A stretch of DNA of 52,941 nt from an uncultured Pelagibacteraceae bacterium (GCA_902528645.1 CABZTG010000006.1:1-52941); one strand, 5' to 3'; positions 33,647 through 43,376 are shown, counted from the first letter of the stretch. Notes: generated by a model from the sequence alone, not told the origin. Translations and numbers: made by a program.

Positions 33647-34900
33647 ATGAGCTCTGAAACAAAACAAATTCTAACAACAGATGGGATACCTTTAGAGGTA
33701 AGTCTTAAAAAAGCAGAGAGAAAGAATAAAATCAAAGCCTTTTTACTTGTTGCTCCTTTATTGTTGTTCTTAATAATAACTTATGTTTTTCCAATAGGGG
33801 ATATGTTATTCAGAAGTGTTGACGATAAAATGGTAACGCAAATGCTTCCAAAAACTTTTAAGGCAATGGAGACCTGGGATGGTCAAGAGTTACCTGATGA
33901 AGAAGTTTTTGCTGCTTTTCATGAAGATTTCATAAAATTAGTTGAGGATAAACGTGAAGGTAAGTTATCTACACAGTTAAACTACACAAAAAATGGATTT
34001 AAAAGTATTATTAAAAAATTAAGAAGAAAATCTAAATCATTTGAAGAGGGAAACTACAAAGAACAAATAATGTCAGTTCATAAAAGATGGGCTGATGTTG
34101 AGTACTGGAGAGCAATTAAAAGAAGAGCTCCTGAGTTTACAGGTCAAAAATATCTAAAGGGTATGGACATGTACGTAAATGAAGAAGGAAAAATAGTAAG
34201 TGTAGAGGAAGATAGAAGAATTCATAGAGTGTTATGGTTGAGGACTCTTGAAATTGCATTTTTTGTAACAGTTTTTTGTTTCTTAATGGCTTATCCAATA
34301 GCCCATTTATTGGCTACTTTACCTATGAAGTATAGTAACTTATTAATGATCTGTGTACTGCTGCCGTTCTGGACTTCATTACTTGTGAGAACTGCAAGCT
34401 GGATGATTTTGTTGCAGCAACAAGGGATAGTAAATGATTTCTTTGTTGGAATTGGATTAGTAGCTGACGATAATAGACCTGAGATGATGTACAACAAAAC
34501 AGGAAGTTACGTTGCGATGACACAAATATTGCTACCATTCATGGTTTTACCCCTTTATAGTGTCATGAAAACTATCTCACCTAGCTTAATGAGGGCAGGA
34601 AAATCATTAGGTGGAACGCCATTCGTGGCATTTTGGAAAGTTTATTTTCCATTAACAATCCCAGGAATAGGTGCGGGCTGTTTATTAGTATTTATTTTAG
34701 CGATAGGTTATTACATCACCCCAGCCTTAGTTGGTGGTGCATCTGGAACTTTAATAAGTAACCAAATTGCTTTCCATATGAAAAGTACTCTTGATTGGAG
34801 CTTTGCATCAGCAATGGGATTAATGTTGTTGAGTGGAGTATTGGTAATTTATTGGCTTTATAACAAACTAGTTGGAATTGATAATATTAAATTAGGATAA
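33647..34900 (+). CDS. potB: polyamine-type ABC permease with large periplasmic loop (PotB-like)
   Basis: The 417-residue inner-membrane permease has a first helix at about 30-55, then a charged stretch of about 140 residues (57-195) before the second helix (LRTLEIAFFVTVF). The rest is a normal PotB core with the coupling loop SLMRAGKSLGGTPFVAFWKVYFPL. Plain PotB is about 280-300 residues, so the loop is an insertion. It is rich in Lys, Glu and Arg and probably helical. It may touch the binding protein or gate access; that is inference. Confidence 0.85.
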   Translation: MSSETKQILTTDGIPLEVSLKKAERKNKIKAFLLVAPLLLFLIITYVFPIGDMLFRSVDDKMVTQMLPKTFKAMETWDGQELPDEEVFAAFHEDFIKLVEDKREGKLSTQLNYTKNGFKSIIKKLRRKSKSFEEGNYKEQIMSVHKRWADVEYWRAIKRRAPEFTGQKYLKGMDMYVNEEGKIVSVEEDRRIHRVLWLRTLEIAFFVTVFCFLMAYPIAHLLATLPMKYSNLLMICVLLPFWTSLLVRTASWMILLQQQGIVNDFFVGIGLVADDNRPEMMYNKTGSYVAMTQILLPFMVLPLYSVMKTISPSLMRAGKSLGGTPFVAFWKVYFPLTIPGIGAGCLLVFILAIGYYITPALVGGASGTLISNQIAFHMKSTLDWSFASAMGLMLLSGVLVIYWLYNKLVGIDNIKLG

Positions 34901-34904
34901 TCAA

Positions 34905-35759
34905 ATGGCTTTACCAAAATATACTGAACCACATTATAGAATTTGGCATTATATTTATCTTACAATTTGTGGTGCTGTTTTCTTTTTCCTAATTGCACCT
35001 TTGTTTGTAATATTCCCATTATCATTTAACGCAGAAGAATTTTTGAGTTTTTCTGATGGAATGAAGCGTTTAGATCCAGATGCATTTTCTTTAAGATGGT
35101 ATAAGGATATGATTTACGGAACAAAAAATCCATGGGGACTTGCTGCTAAGAATAGTTTTATCATTGCGATTTTTGCAACAATTGGATCAGTGATACTTGG
35201 GACAGTTGCGGCTTTAGGATTGAGCAGCCGACATATGCCATATAAAGGATTAATAATGGCTGTATTAATTTCACCAATGATTGTGCCATTAATTATTTCT
35301 GGTGTTGCAATATTTTTCTTTATGGCAAAAGCGGGTTTAGCAGCAACTCATACAGGAATAGTATTAGCTCATATTATATTAGGAACACCTTTTGTAGTAA
35401 TTACAGTCACAGCCACTTTGTCGGGGTTTGATCATAGTGTTACTCGAGCAGCTGCAAGCTTAGGAAGTGATCCAGTAAATACTTTTATGAAAATTACCTT
35501 ACCTTTAATTTTACCTGGAGTAATTTCAGGTGGGTTATTTGCATTTGTAACTTCGTTTGATGAAGTTGTGGTTGTTTTATTTTTAGCAGGATTAGAAAAT
35601 ACGACAATCCCAATTCAAATGTGGACAGGTTTACGAGAGCAATTAAGTCCAACAATATTAGCTGTTGCGACTTGTCTAATTATACTATCAACATTAATAT
35701 TAGTGACTGCTGAGCTTTTACGAAGAAGATCTGAAAGACTCAGAGGTATTAATCGTTAG
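34905..35759 (+). CDS. potC: polyamine-type ABC permease (PotC-like)
   Basis: The 284-residue permease has six or so helices, normal for PotC. The coupling loop is AAASLGSDPVNTFMKITLPLILPG, and SFDEVVVVLFLAG follows, typical of the family. It begins 4 bases after potB and pairs with it in the membrane. The next gene starts 12 bases further on, on the same strand. Confidence 0.88.
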   Translation: MALPKYTEPHYRIWHYIYLTICGAVFFFLIAPLFVIFPLSFNAEEFLSFSDGMKRLDPDAFSLRWYKDMIYGTKNPWGLAAKNSFIIAIFATIGSVILGTVAALGLSSRHMPYKGLIMAVLISPMIVPLIISGVAIFFFMAKAGLAATHTGIVLAHIILGTPFVVITVTATLSGFDHSVTRAAASLGSDPVNTFMKITLPLILPGVISGGLFAFVTSFDEVVVVLFLAGLENTTIPIQMWTGLREQLSPTILAVATCLIILSTLILVTAELLRRRSERLRGINR

Positions 35760-35771
35760 AAAAATAATTTC

Positions 35772-37994
35772 ATGAGGATAAAGAATGTAGTAGTGATAGG
35801 GTCTGGAACAATGGGCAGTGGAATAGCAGCTCATTTGTGTAATGCAAATATACCCGTAACTCTTTTAGATTTAAAAACTGAAATAAGTGAAAATGCCAGA
35901 GAAAGAATTCACAAATCTAGACCACCTTTATTAATTGATAAATCTAAAATAAAAAATATTAAAGTTGGTAATATTGAAGATGACTTTTCAGTAGTTGAAC
36001 AAGCTGATTGGGTTGTTGAGGCAGTTGTGGAGAGAATTGATATCAAACACCAAATTTATGAAAAAATTTTTAAAAGTAGAAAAGATGGTGCGATTGTCTC
36101 TTCCAACACTTCTTCAATACCAATTAAAGTTTTATCTCAAAATTTAAATAAAGAGCAAAAAAAAGATTTTTGTATCACTCATTTTTTTAATCCAGTTAGA
36201 TATATGGGTCTTTTAGAAATTGTTAAAAATGAAGACAATGACTTAAATAAAATAAATCAATTAAAAGAATTTTGCGAACTTGAGCTTGGTAAAGGAGCTA
36301 TCGTTTGTAATGACACTCCAGGTTTTTTAGGTAATAGAGTTGGTGTTTATGCTATGCAAATAGCAATGACTGAAGCATTCAAAATGAAACTTTCTGTAGA
36401 GGAAGCGGATGCAATATTTGGCAGGCCGATGGGTATTCCAAAAACAGGTGTTTTTGGGCTTTATGATTTAATTGGCATTGATCTAATGGCTGATGTTTTA
36501 AAAAGTTTTATCAAAGAGTTACCCAAAACAGACGAATTTCATGAGGTGGCAAAAGAAATTCCTTTAGTAAAAAAATTAATTGAAACTGGATATACAGGCA
36601 GAAAAGGCAAAGGTGGTTTCTATAGAATGAAGAAAACTGATAGTGGCAAAGTAATGGAAGCTATCAATCTGCAAACTGGTGATTATTCTCCAAGTAAAAA
36701 AATTGACATAAAATCTGACAAAGTTGACCTTAAAGGTCTAATTAATAGGAATGATAAATATGGAGAATATGCTTGGTCAGTATTAGAAAAGATTATTAAA
36801 TATGCTTCATCATTAGTTCCTGAAATAACAAAAGAATTTAATGATATTGATGAGGCTATGAGATTAGGGTTTAACTGGGCAAAAGGACCCTTTGAAATGC
36901 TAGAGGAGATTGGCGTTAAAAACTTTTTTGAAAAAGTTGAAAATTTTAAGGGAAATAATTTTTTAGAAAATTTAAGTAAAACAAAAAATGAAAATTTTTA
37001 TGGTGAAAGGCAAAAATATACATCAATAGAAACTCTGGGTAAGGTTAAGAAAACAGCAACGAGTGTTGATGGAAATAGTTCAGCATCTATTTATAGATTC
37101 AATGATTATAATATAGTTGAATTTACCACCAAAGCTAATGCACTAGATTACGACTCAATGGATGCATTAAAGAAAGCAACCGACAAGCCTTTGATTATAA
37201 TCAATGAAAGCATGCAATTTTCTGCTGGAGTAAATTTAACTTATACAATGGAATTCGCTGACAAAAATGATTTTAAATCAATTGAGAAATTTATTAAATA
37301 TTTCCAAGAAACATGCAAACATCTTAAGTACTCTAAACACCCGGTTTTATCTGCGCCATCAGGACTTACTTTAGGAGGTGGATTTGAGGTTTTAGTGCAA
37401 AGTAATTTTGTTGCTTCTCATACAAATATTGTAATTGGTCTGGTAGAAACTATCGTAGGTTTAATTCCAGCTGGCGGAGGATGTAAAGAAATGTTAGCTA
37501 GATGGTTAGATACAGCAGAGGCAAAAAAAGATCCAAATTATGCGCCATTAAAAGTTTTTGATATCATTGGCTATGGAAAGACAGCAACATCACCTGTTGA
37601 AGCTGAACCATTAAAATACTTACTGCCTGAAAATAAAAAGATTATGAATAGAAATAGTTTATTAGAAGTTTCAAAAAAAATCTTAGATGATAATAAGGAT
37701 TTTAAAGCACCTAATGAACTTCAGTTTAACTTACCTGGAAAAGCAGTTATTGGAGAAATGAATAAAATTTTAGAAAAACTCTATAATGATAAAATAATTT
37801 TTGATCACGGGGTAGAGGTTGCAAAAGAATTAGCTTTCGTCTTAAGTGGTGGAGACACGACTATGGATAAAGTTTTGACAGAAGATGATTTATTTAAATT
37901 AGAGCTAGATGCTTTTATGAGATTAATTGAAACTAAAAATACTCAAGATAGAATTAAACACACTTTGGCTACTGGTAAACCTTTAGTCAACTAA
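35772..37994 (+). CDS. fused 3-hydroxyacyl-CoA dehydrogenase/enoyl-CoA hydratase, FadN-like
   Basis: The 740-residue protein has a Rossmann motif at the start (VVVIGSGTMGSGIAAHL), the dehydrogenase catalytic region (CITHFFNPVRYMGLLEIV, with the His), and a dehydrogenase C-terminal domain (FLGNRVGVYAM, GYTGRKGKGGFYR). A crotonase domain follows at about residues 430-600 (FSAGVNL oxyanion segment, GGGFEVLVQSN and GLVETIVGLIPAGGG with both acidic residues). FadB and FadJ have the hydratase first; this dehydrogenase-first order matches FadN. It would catalyse two beta-oxidation steps. Its place after potC hints at a specific catabolic substrate rather than general fatty acids, but this is not shown. 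Confidence 0.83.
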   Translation: MRIKNVVVIGSGTMGSGIAAHLCNANIPVTLLDLKTEISENARERIHKSRPPLLIDKSKIKNIKVGNIEDDFSVVEQADWVVEAVVERIDIKHQIYEKIFKSRKDGAIVSSNTSSIPIKVLSQNLNKEQKKDFCITHFFNPVRYMGLLEIVKNEDNDLNKINQLKEFCELELGKGAIVCNDTPGFLGNRVGVYAMQIAMTEAFKMKLSVEEADAIFGRPMGIPKTGVFGLYDLIGIDLMADVLKSFIKELPKTDEFHEVAKEIPLVKKLIETGYTGRKGKGGFYRMKKTDSGKVMEAINLQTGDYSPSKKIDIKSDKVDLKGLINRNDKYGEYAWSVLEKIIKYASSLVPEITKEFNDIDEAMRLGFNWAKGPFEMLEEIGVKNFFEKVENFKGNNFLENLSKTKNENFYGERQKYTSIETLGKVKKTATSVDGNSSASIYRFNDYNIVEFTTKANALDYDSMDALKKATDKPLIIINESMQFSAGVNLTYTMEFADKNDFKSIEKFIKYFQETCKHLKYSKHPVLSAPSGLTLGGGFEVLVQSNFVASHTNIVIGLVETIVGLIPAGGGCKEMLARWLDTAEAKKDPNYAPLKVFDIIGYGKTATSPVEAEPLKYLLPENKKIMNRNSLLEVSKKILDDNKDFKAPNELQFNLPGKAVIGEMNKILEKLYNDKIIFDHGVEVAKELAFVLSGGDTTMDKVLTEDDLFKLELDAFMRLIETKNTQDRIKHTLATGKPLVN

Positions 37995-38630
37995 CATTTT
38001 AATAGAATTTATAAAGTCAGGCCTTAGAACATACTCAGATTTATTTTGATATTTTATTTTTTCTAGTGCTTCTATCCCATAAATCACTTTCCCAATCGGT
38101 GTATATTCACTCTCATATAATGGCTCATCTTTGAGTGTGATGAAAAATTGACTATCTTCAGTATTATATTTTTGTGTTCTTGCAAGACCTACACTTCCTC
38201 TTTCATAGTTAAATGGGACATCTACTTCTGAGTTTATGGTTCCTAATCCTGATTGTCCTGTTCCAATTTTTCCATAATCAATATTTCCTTTTTTACCAAA
38301 TTCCAAATCACCTGCCTGTACAAGACTATCTTTAATTACTCTATGAAACGCAACATTGTCGTAAGCTTTAGACCTCACCAATGTTTTAAATCTTTCAACC
38401 GCGTTTGGAGAAATATTTGGATATAATTCAATAATTACATTCCCACATTCAACATTCAAAATTGCAACATTATTTGGCTTATCAAAAAAAAGTTTTTCTG
38501 GATTATAATCTTTAACAAATAAGCATTTATTCTTTATCAAAAAAAAGGAACCTAGAGAAAAAATAGCTAAAGATATTAAGAAAAAAAAAATTATCTTTTC
38601 AGACTTTGAAGCTTTGATTTTTTTAATCAT
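37983..38630 (-). CDS. membrane-anchored cyclophilin peptidyl-prolyl isomerase
   Basis: The 215-residue protein has one N-terminal helix (about 13-31, IIFFFLISLAIFSLGSFFLI) acting as a signal anchor. A cyclophilin domain follows (ILNVECGNVIIELYP, YDNVAFHRVI with the catalytic Phe-His-Arg, GSVGLARTQ, DSQFFITL). The enzyme speeds proline isomerisation, here on the periplasmic side. The stop overlaps the convergent FadN-like gene by 12 bases, and the start overlaps the metalloprotease-like gene by four, so these two minus-strand genes are coupled. Confidence 0.88.
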   Translation of the reverse strand: MIKKIKASKSEKIIFFFLISLAIFSLGSFFLIKNKCLFVKDYNPEKLFFDKPNNVAILNVECGNVIIELYPNISPNAVERFKTLVRSKAYDNVAFHRVIKDSLVQAGDLEFGKKGNIDYGKIGTGQSGLGTINSEVDVPFNYERGSVGLARTQKYNTEDSQFFITLKDEPLYESEYTPIGKVIYGIEALEKIKYQNKSEYVLRPDFINSIKMLVD

Positions 38631-39349
38631 AAATTGAAACTTTGATCAATTTTAAGCAATCCTGATTTGATAAAATCTATCTTTTTTTGAAGAATAGGAT
38701 CAATTTGTTTTGGTAAATTCCCATGCATTAAATGAGAAAAAACTTCTGCCATATCCTCAGAAGCGGTTGATTTTGAATATTCAGTAATAAAACCATTAGT
38801 TTTAGAATATGTATCAAGACCTATTTTCTTTGTGCAAGTTGAACATTTTGCATAATTAAAGCTATCTGAATTGAAACTCGACCAAGTTTTTTCGTTAAAA
38901 ATTTCCTTAAAACTATCATTAATTATATGAAAGACTTCATGATGTAATACTCTTTCAAAATATTTATTATTAAATTTAATATCAACAATAAGAGTTTTCA
39001 TCACATTATCAGGTATTCCAGCAGTATTAATTCCTGAAATTGATAAATCTTCACAAAGAACAATATATTTTAAATTTATCTTTTTTAAAAAACTTTGAGA
39101 ATATCTTTTTAAATTCTTTTCTATAATTTGATACTTTTGGTCTAAATCTTGTTTTGATGATTTAAAACAATTAATATTATTATTTACCCCAATTGTAAAA
39201 GGTTGTTTAGCGTAAAGATATCTCAGATTATTGGTAGTTTTAATATTATAAATTTCAAGATTTGGGATTTTAATCAATTGATAAATCGTATCTGCCTGCA
39301 CAGAAGAAATTAAAAATACATATAATAAAATGAACTTAAATAATTTCAT
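38627..39349 (-). CDS. secreted HExxH metalloprotease-like protein
   Basis: The 240-residue protein has a signal peptide (MKLFKFILLYVFLISSVQA). A zinc-protease motif His-Glu-Val-Phe-His occurs in VLHHEVFHIIND, and STASEDMAEVFSHLM about 65 residues later offers an acidic third ligand. Two cysteines in AKCSTCTKK form a CxxC. This matches a loosely defined group of putative zinc-binding peptidases; I cannot name the family. It is the first gene of a pair with the cyclophilin, suggesting a periplasmic protein-handling role. Confidence 0.65.
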   Translation of the reverse strand: MKLFKFILLYVFLISSVQADTIYQLIKIPNLEIYNIKTTNNLRYLYAKQPFTIGVNNNINCFKSSKQDLDQKYQIIEKNLKRYSQSFLKKINLKYIVLCEDLSISGINTAGIPDNVMKTLIVDIKFNNKYFERVLHHEVFHIINDSFKEIFNEKTWSSFNSDSFNYAKCSTCTKKIGLDTYSKTNGFITEYSKSTASEDMAEVFSHLMHGNLPKQIDPILQKKIDFIKSGLLKIDQSFNL

Positions 39350-39399
39350 AATAAGTATTATTGAAGATATTCCAAATTGTGAGAATGTGATAGAGTTTT

Positions 39400-40362
39400 A
39401 TGATGAAAAAAAAAAGTACTAAGGAACCAATCCAACCAGTAAGTGGAACCAAAGTACCACGATTTGCTGGACCCTCGACTTTTGCACGATTACCAGAATT
39501 GAGGGATGTTGAATATTGTGATGTTGCAATAGTTGGCATTCCTTTTGATGCAGGCACAAGTTATAGACCAGGAGCAAGGTTTGGTCCTCAAAGCATTAGA
39601 CAAGCTTCAAGACACTTAAGAACAAATTATCATCCAAGTTATGATGTAGAACCATTTAAAGTACAACAAGTTGCTGATGCTGGAGATATTACGTGTAATC
39701 CTTTTAATATTAATGAAGCGATCAAACAAATTGAAGAAGGTGCTGTGGATTTACTAAAAAAAACTGGAGGCATAATTAGTTTAGGTGGTGACCATACAAT
39801 TGCATTTCCTTTATTAAAAGCAGTTAACAAAATTAATAAAGGCCCAGTTGCTTTAGTTCATTTTGATGCTCATTTAGATACATGGGATACTTATTTTGGG
39901 GCACCTTATACACACGGAACTCCATTTAGACGTGCAAGAGAAGAGAATTTATTTTTGGACGATGCCTCTATGCATGTAGGTATAAGAGGACCTTTGTATA
40001 GTAGAGATGATATCAAAAATGATGAAAGTTTTGGGTTTAAAATAATTCATTGTGATGAATTTCAAACAGAGGGAACTGATAAAATAGCTGAAAGAATTAA
40101 AAAAAGAGTTGGAGATAATCCATTATACTTATCGATTGATATAGATGTCCTAGACCCAGCTTTTGCCCCAGGAACAGGCACACCAGAAATTGCAGGAATG
40201 ACCTCAAGAGAAATGGTTAATGTAATTCGGGGTTTGTCAGGAATGAATTTAATCTCAGCAGATGTAGTTGAAGTGTCTCCAGCATATGATCATGCTGAGG
40301 TAACATCTTTAGCTGCAGCAACAATTGTTTATGAACTTACTAATTTGTTTGCAAAAAAATAA
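39400..40362 (+). CDS. speB: agmatinase-family ureohydrolase
   Basis: The 320-residue enzyme has the full di-manganese site of the arginase/agmatinase family: GGDHT (His132), HFDAHLD (Asp156, His158, Asp160) and SIDIDVLDPAFAPGTGTPE (two Asp). It hydrolyses a guanidino group to urea; agmatine to putrescine is the default, but guanidinobutyrate or guanidinopropionate hydrolases look the same by eye. The aldehyde dehydrogenase gene starts 20 bases downstream, fitting a route from a guanidino compound to a carboxylic acid. Two ATG codons lie in tandem at 39400 and 39403. Confidence 0.85.
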   Translation: MMKKKSTKEPIQPVSGTKVPRFAGPSTFARLPELRDVEYCDVAIVGIPFDAGTSYRPGARFGPQSIRQASRHLRTNYHPSYDVEPFKVQQVADAGDITCNPFNINEAIKQIEEGAVDLLKKTGGIISLGGDHTIAFPLLKAVNKINKGPVALVHFDAHLDTWDTYFGAPYTHGTPFRRAREENLFLDDASMHVGIRGPLYSRDDIKNDESFGFKIIHCDEFQTEGTDKIAERIKKRVGDNPLYLSIDIDVLDPAFAPGTGTPEIAGMTSREMVNVIRGLSGMNLISADVVEVSPAYDHAEVTSLAAATIVYELTNLFAKK

Positions 40363-40382
40363 GGAAAGGTTAGGAGTCTGAT

Positions 40383-41816
40383 ATGGAAAATAAAAAAAAT
40401 TTTTACATCGATGGAAAATGGGTTGCTCCAAAAAGTAAACAAGAAATAAAAGTAATTAATCCTGCTACAGAGGAAAATTGTGCTGTTATTTCTTTAGGTA
40501 ATAAAGAAGATATTGATTATGCAGTAAGTTCAGCGAAAAAAGCTTATAGCACTTGGGCATTTTCCCCTAAAGAAGAAAGAATAAGATTATTAGAAAAATT
40601 GTACGAAAATTACAAAAAAAGATGGGCGGATATTGCTGCAGCAATTACCACAGAAATGGGAGCCCCCAAAGACTTTGCAACAAAACTACAAGCAGGTACA
40701 GGTGCAGCACATCTAAAATCATTTATTAGATATCTTAAAAATTTTGAATTTGAAAAACCCTTGGGTGAACACGCTCCTAATCAACGATTAATTTATGAGC
40801 CAAAGGGTGTGTGCGCTTTGATTACACCATGGAATTGGCCAATGAATCAAGTTTGTCTTAAAGTTGCACCAGCTTTAGCTTCTGGCTGTACGATGATTTT
40901 AAAACCATCTGAACTTGCTCCTTTATCTTCAATGATTCTTGCAGAATTAATTGATGAAACAAAATTTCCTGCTGGAGTATTCAATTTAGTAAATGGAGAT
41001 GGTGAAACTACTGGTAATGCACTTACAAGTCATCCTGACGTCAACATGATTTCATTTACTGGCTCTACCCGAGCTGGAGCATTAATTTCACAAAATGCAG
41101 CCAAAGATTTTAAAAGAGTAAGTCTAGAATTAGGAGGAAAGGGAGCAAATATAATTTTTAAAGATGCTGATCCAGATGCTATTGAAAGAGGAGCTTTAAG
41201 ATGTTTCAGAAATTCTGGTCAGTCGTGTAATGCTCCAACTAGAATGCTTGTTGAAAAATCAATGTATAATGAAGCTGTAGAAAGATTAAAAAAATATACT
41301 GAAAATTTTGAAGTTGGTGATCCAAAGAAAGAGGGAGAGCATATTGGTCCTGTTATTTCTGAAACCCAATACAACAAAATTCAAACTTTAATTAAAAAGG
41401 GTATAGATGAGGGTGCAAAATTAGTTGCTGGAGGCGCTGGTAAACCGGAAGGATTTGAAAAAGGATACTTTGTCAAACCAACAGTTTTTGTTGATGTTAA
41501 AAATGATATGGAAGTTGCAAGGACAGAAATTTTTGGTCCGGTGTTATCAGTAATGCCTTTTGAAAATGAAGAGGAAGCAATTAAAATTGCTAATGATACT
41601 CCTTATGGATTGACTAATTATATTCAAACACAAGATAAAGAAAAAGTTAAAAGAGTTGCGAGAAAGTTAAGATCAGGAATGGTAGACGTAAATGGAGCTG
41701 GAATTGCTGTAGATGCACCATTTGGAGGTTTTAAACATTCTGGAATTGGTAGAGAAGCTGGTGAACATGGTCTTGAAGAATTTTTAGAAGTGAAAGCTGT
41801 TGGTGGCTGGAATTAA
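40383..41816 (+). CDS. NAD(P)-dependent aldehyde dehydrogenase
   Basis: The 477-residue enzyme has the ALDH catalytic Cys282 in SGQSCNAP and the general-base Glu in LELGGKG. The cofactor region TPWNWPMNQVCLKVAPALASGC and the FTGSTRAG motif are normal. AGGAG lies upstream of the ATG. It follows the ureohydrolase gene, so oxidation of an aminoaldehyde such as 4-aminobutanal or of succinate semialdehyde is plausible; the sequence does not fix the substrate. Its stop overlaps the convergent ArgE-like gene by four bases. Confidence 0.9.
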   Translation: MENKKNFYIDGKWVAPKSKQEIKVINPATEENCAVISLGNKEDIDYAVSSAKKAYSTWAFSPKEERIRLLEKLYENYKKRWADIAAAITTEMGAPKDFATKLQAGTGAAHLKSFIRYLKNFEFEKPLGEHAPNQRLIYEPKGVCALITPWNWPMNQVCLKVAPALASGCTMILKPSELAPLSSMILAELIDETKFPAGVFNLVNGDGETTGNALTSHPDVNMISFTGSTRAGALISQNAAKDFKRVSLELGGKGANIIFKDADPDAIERGALRCFRNSGQSCNAPTRMLVEKSMYNEAVERLKKYTENFEVGDPKKEGEHIGPVISETQYNKIQTLIKKGIDEGAKLVAGGAGKPEGFEKGYFVKPTVFVDVKNDMEVARTEIFGPVLSVMPFENEEEAIKIANDTPYGLTNYIQTQDKEKVKRVARKLRSGMVDVNGAGIAVDAPFGGFKHSGIGREAGEHGLEEFLEVKAVGGWN

Positions 41817-43003
41817 TTTAAAGTAGATTTTTTTTTAAGACCATCTAAAAATTTTAAACATTTTTTAATTTCATTTAATTCAATAAATTCATCAACTTTG
41901 TGAGCTTGTTCGATAGAACCAGGACCACAAACCACAGTACTCATCCCAATTTCTTGAAACAAGCCAGCCTCAGTGCCAAAAGAGACAACCTCTCGTGAAT
42001 TGTCCCCAGTTAAACTTGAAACCAACTCACATGCCTCTGAGTTTTTAACACGATCAAAACCAGTTACTTCACCAATTATTTTTTTTGTTATTTTTGACTT
42101 TGGAAATACTTTCCTCATTTCTGGTAATAAAATTTCATTAGCATATTTGTCTATTTCTTGATTTAAAAAAACTCCATCTTCTTTCACTACCGGTCTAGTC
42201 TCCCATTCAATATAACATTTATCAGCTATAACATTGTGTGCTATGCCACCAAATATTCCTCCTACTTGTAAAGTGGAAAAGGGTGGATCAAATATCGAGT
42301 CTTTAGGAGCTCTTTTTTTTAACTCTTGTCTTAATTCAATGAGTTTGTTTGCGTAACGTGAAGCAAACTCAACAGCACTAACTCCTTTGTGTGGCATTGA
42401 ACTATGACCTGCTAAACCTTCAAAATAAGTTGTATATTCATAACAACCTTTGTGAGCATCTATAATTTTCATTTTAGTTGGTTCCCCAATTATGCATATT
42501 CCGTCTTGAATTTTTCTTTTTTTTAACTCCTCAATTAATATGGGCGCTCCAAGACAAGCAGTTTCCTCATCAAATGTGAATGAATAATGGATATCTCTAT
42601 TTAATTCCATTTTTGAATAAATTGGCGCATAAGCTAAAACACATGCAATAAAACCTTTCATATCACATGCACCTCTTCCATAAAGTTTATCATCTTTGAT
42701 TGTAGCTTTAAAAGGATTAGTGCTCCAACTTTTTGAAACTGGAACAGTATCAGTGTGACCAGATAAAATAATTGGTTTTATTCCATTTGTTTTTTTTGCC
42801 TTAAATGTTGCAAAAAGATTAACTCTTTTCTTTTCCTGATCAAAAGTTTTAAATGAAGTTGCACCTAATTTTTGAAGGTACTCTTCACAATAATTAATTA
42901 AATTACTATTATCATCTCCAGAAATTGTTTTGAAACCGATTAAATCAGTCAAAATTTTGATGCAATTTTCATATAATTTTTCAATATTAATTTCTGTACT
43001 CAT
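41813..43003 (-). CDS. argE: M20-family deacylase, acetylornithine deacetylase-like
   Basis: The 396-residue protein has the M20 metal motifs SGHTDTVP, GRGACDMKGF, DEETACLGA and a C-terminal GTEAG...GPG...AH segment. Layout and length match ArgE-type acetylornithine deacetylases. It removes acyl groups from amino acids in the cytoplasm. In this setting it could also act on acetyl-diaminobutyrate made by the DoeA-like enzyme, though the known DoeB belongs to a different family. It is alone on the minus strand. Confidence 0.78.
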   Translation of the reverse strand: MSTEINIEKLYENCIKILTDLIGFKTISGDDNSNLINYCEEYLQKLGATSFKTFDQEKKRVNLFATFKAKKTNGIKPIILSGHTDTVPVSKSWSTNPFKATIKDDKLYGRGACDMKGFIACVLAYAPIYSKMELNRDIHYSFTFDEETACLGAPILIEELKKRKIQDGICIIGEPTKMKIIDAHKGCYEYTTYFEGLAGHSSMPHKGVSAVEFASRYANKLIELRQELKKRAPKDSIFDPPFSTLQVGGIFGGIAHNVIADKCYIEWETRPVVKEDGVFLNQEIDKYANEILLPEMRKVFPKSKITKKIIGEVTGFDRVKNSEACELVSSLTGDNSREVVSFGTEAGLFQEIGMSTVVCGPGSIEQAHKVDEFIELNEIKKCLKFLDGLKKKSTLN

Positions 43004-43020
43004 GAATAATAACTAATATA

Positions 43021-43026
43021 TATACT
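43021..43026 (+). promoter_or_regulatory. candidate -10 box of the csaA gene
   Basis: TATACT at 43021-43026 ends 6 bases before the ATG at 43033, with no clear -35 and no Shine-Dalgarno sequence. It lies in the 29-base divergent gap with the ArgE-like gene. Confidence 0.3.
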
Positions 43027-43032
43027 GGATTT

Positions 43033-43374
43033 ATGAAAGAACAAATAACATACGATATATTTGATAAAGTTGACATACGAGTAGGGACAGTAATTTCTGT
43101 AAAAAAAAATGAGAAAGCAAGAAAACCATCTTTAGTAGTTAAGGTGGATTTTGGAAAAGAGATAGGAATTAAACAATCTTCAGCACAAATTACTCATTAT
43201 TATAATGAGGATAATTTAAAAGGTAAACAAGTAATTGGAGTTTGTAATTTTCCTGAAAAAAATATTGCTGGAGTGGTGTCTCAAGTTTTGATTTTGGGTT
43301 CGATTGATAAGGAAGGCAAAGTAATTCTTGTTCATCCATCTCAACAATCAGAAAATGGTCTCCCAATAGCCTAA
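43033..43374 (+). CDS. csaA: CsaA-type tRNA-binding-domain protein
   Basis: The 113-residue protein is a single OB-fold tRNA-binding domain with the CsaA pattern (VDIRVGTVISV, KPSLVVKVDFGKEIGIKQSSAQIT, LKGKQVIGVCNFPEKNIAG, SQVLILGS). CsaA is described as a small export-related chaperone that also binds tRNA. It starts a plus-strand run of eight closely spaced genes. Confidence 0.88.
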   Translation: MKEQITYDIFDKVDIRVGTVISVKKNEKARKPSLVVKVDFGKEIGIKQSSAQITHYYNEDNLKGKQVIGVCNFPEKNIAGVVSQVLILGSIDKEGKVILVHPSQQSENGLPIA

Positions 43375-43376
43375 GT

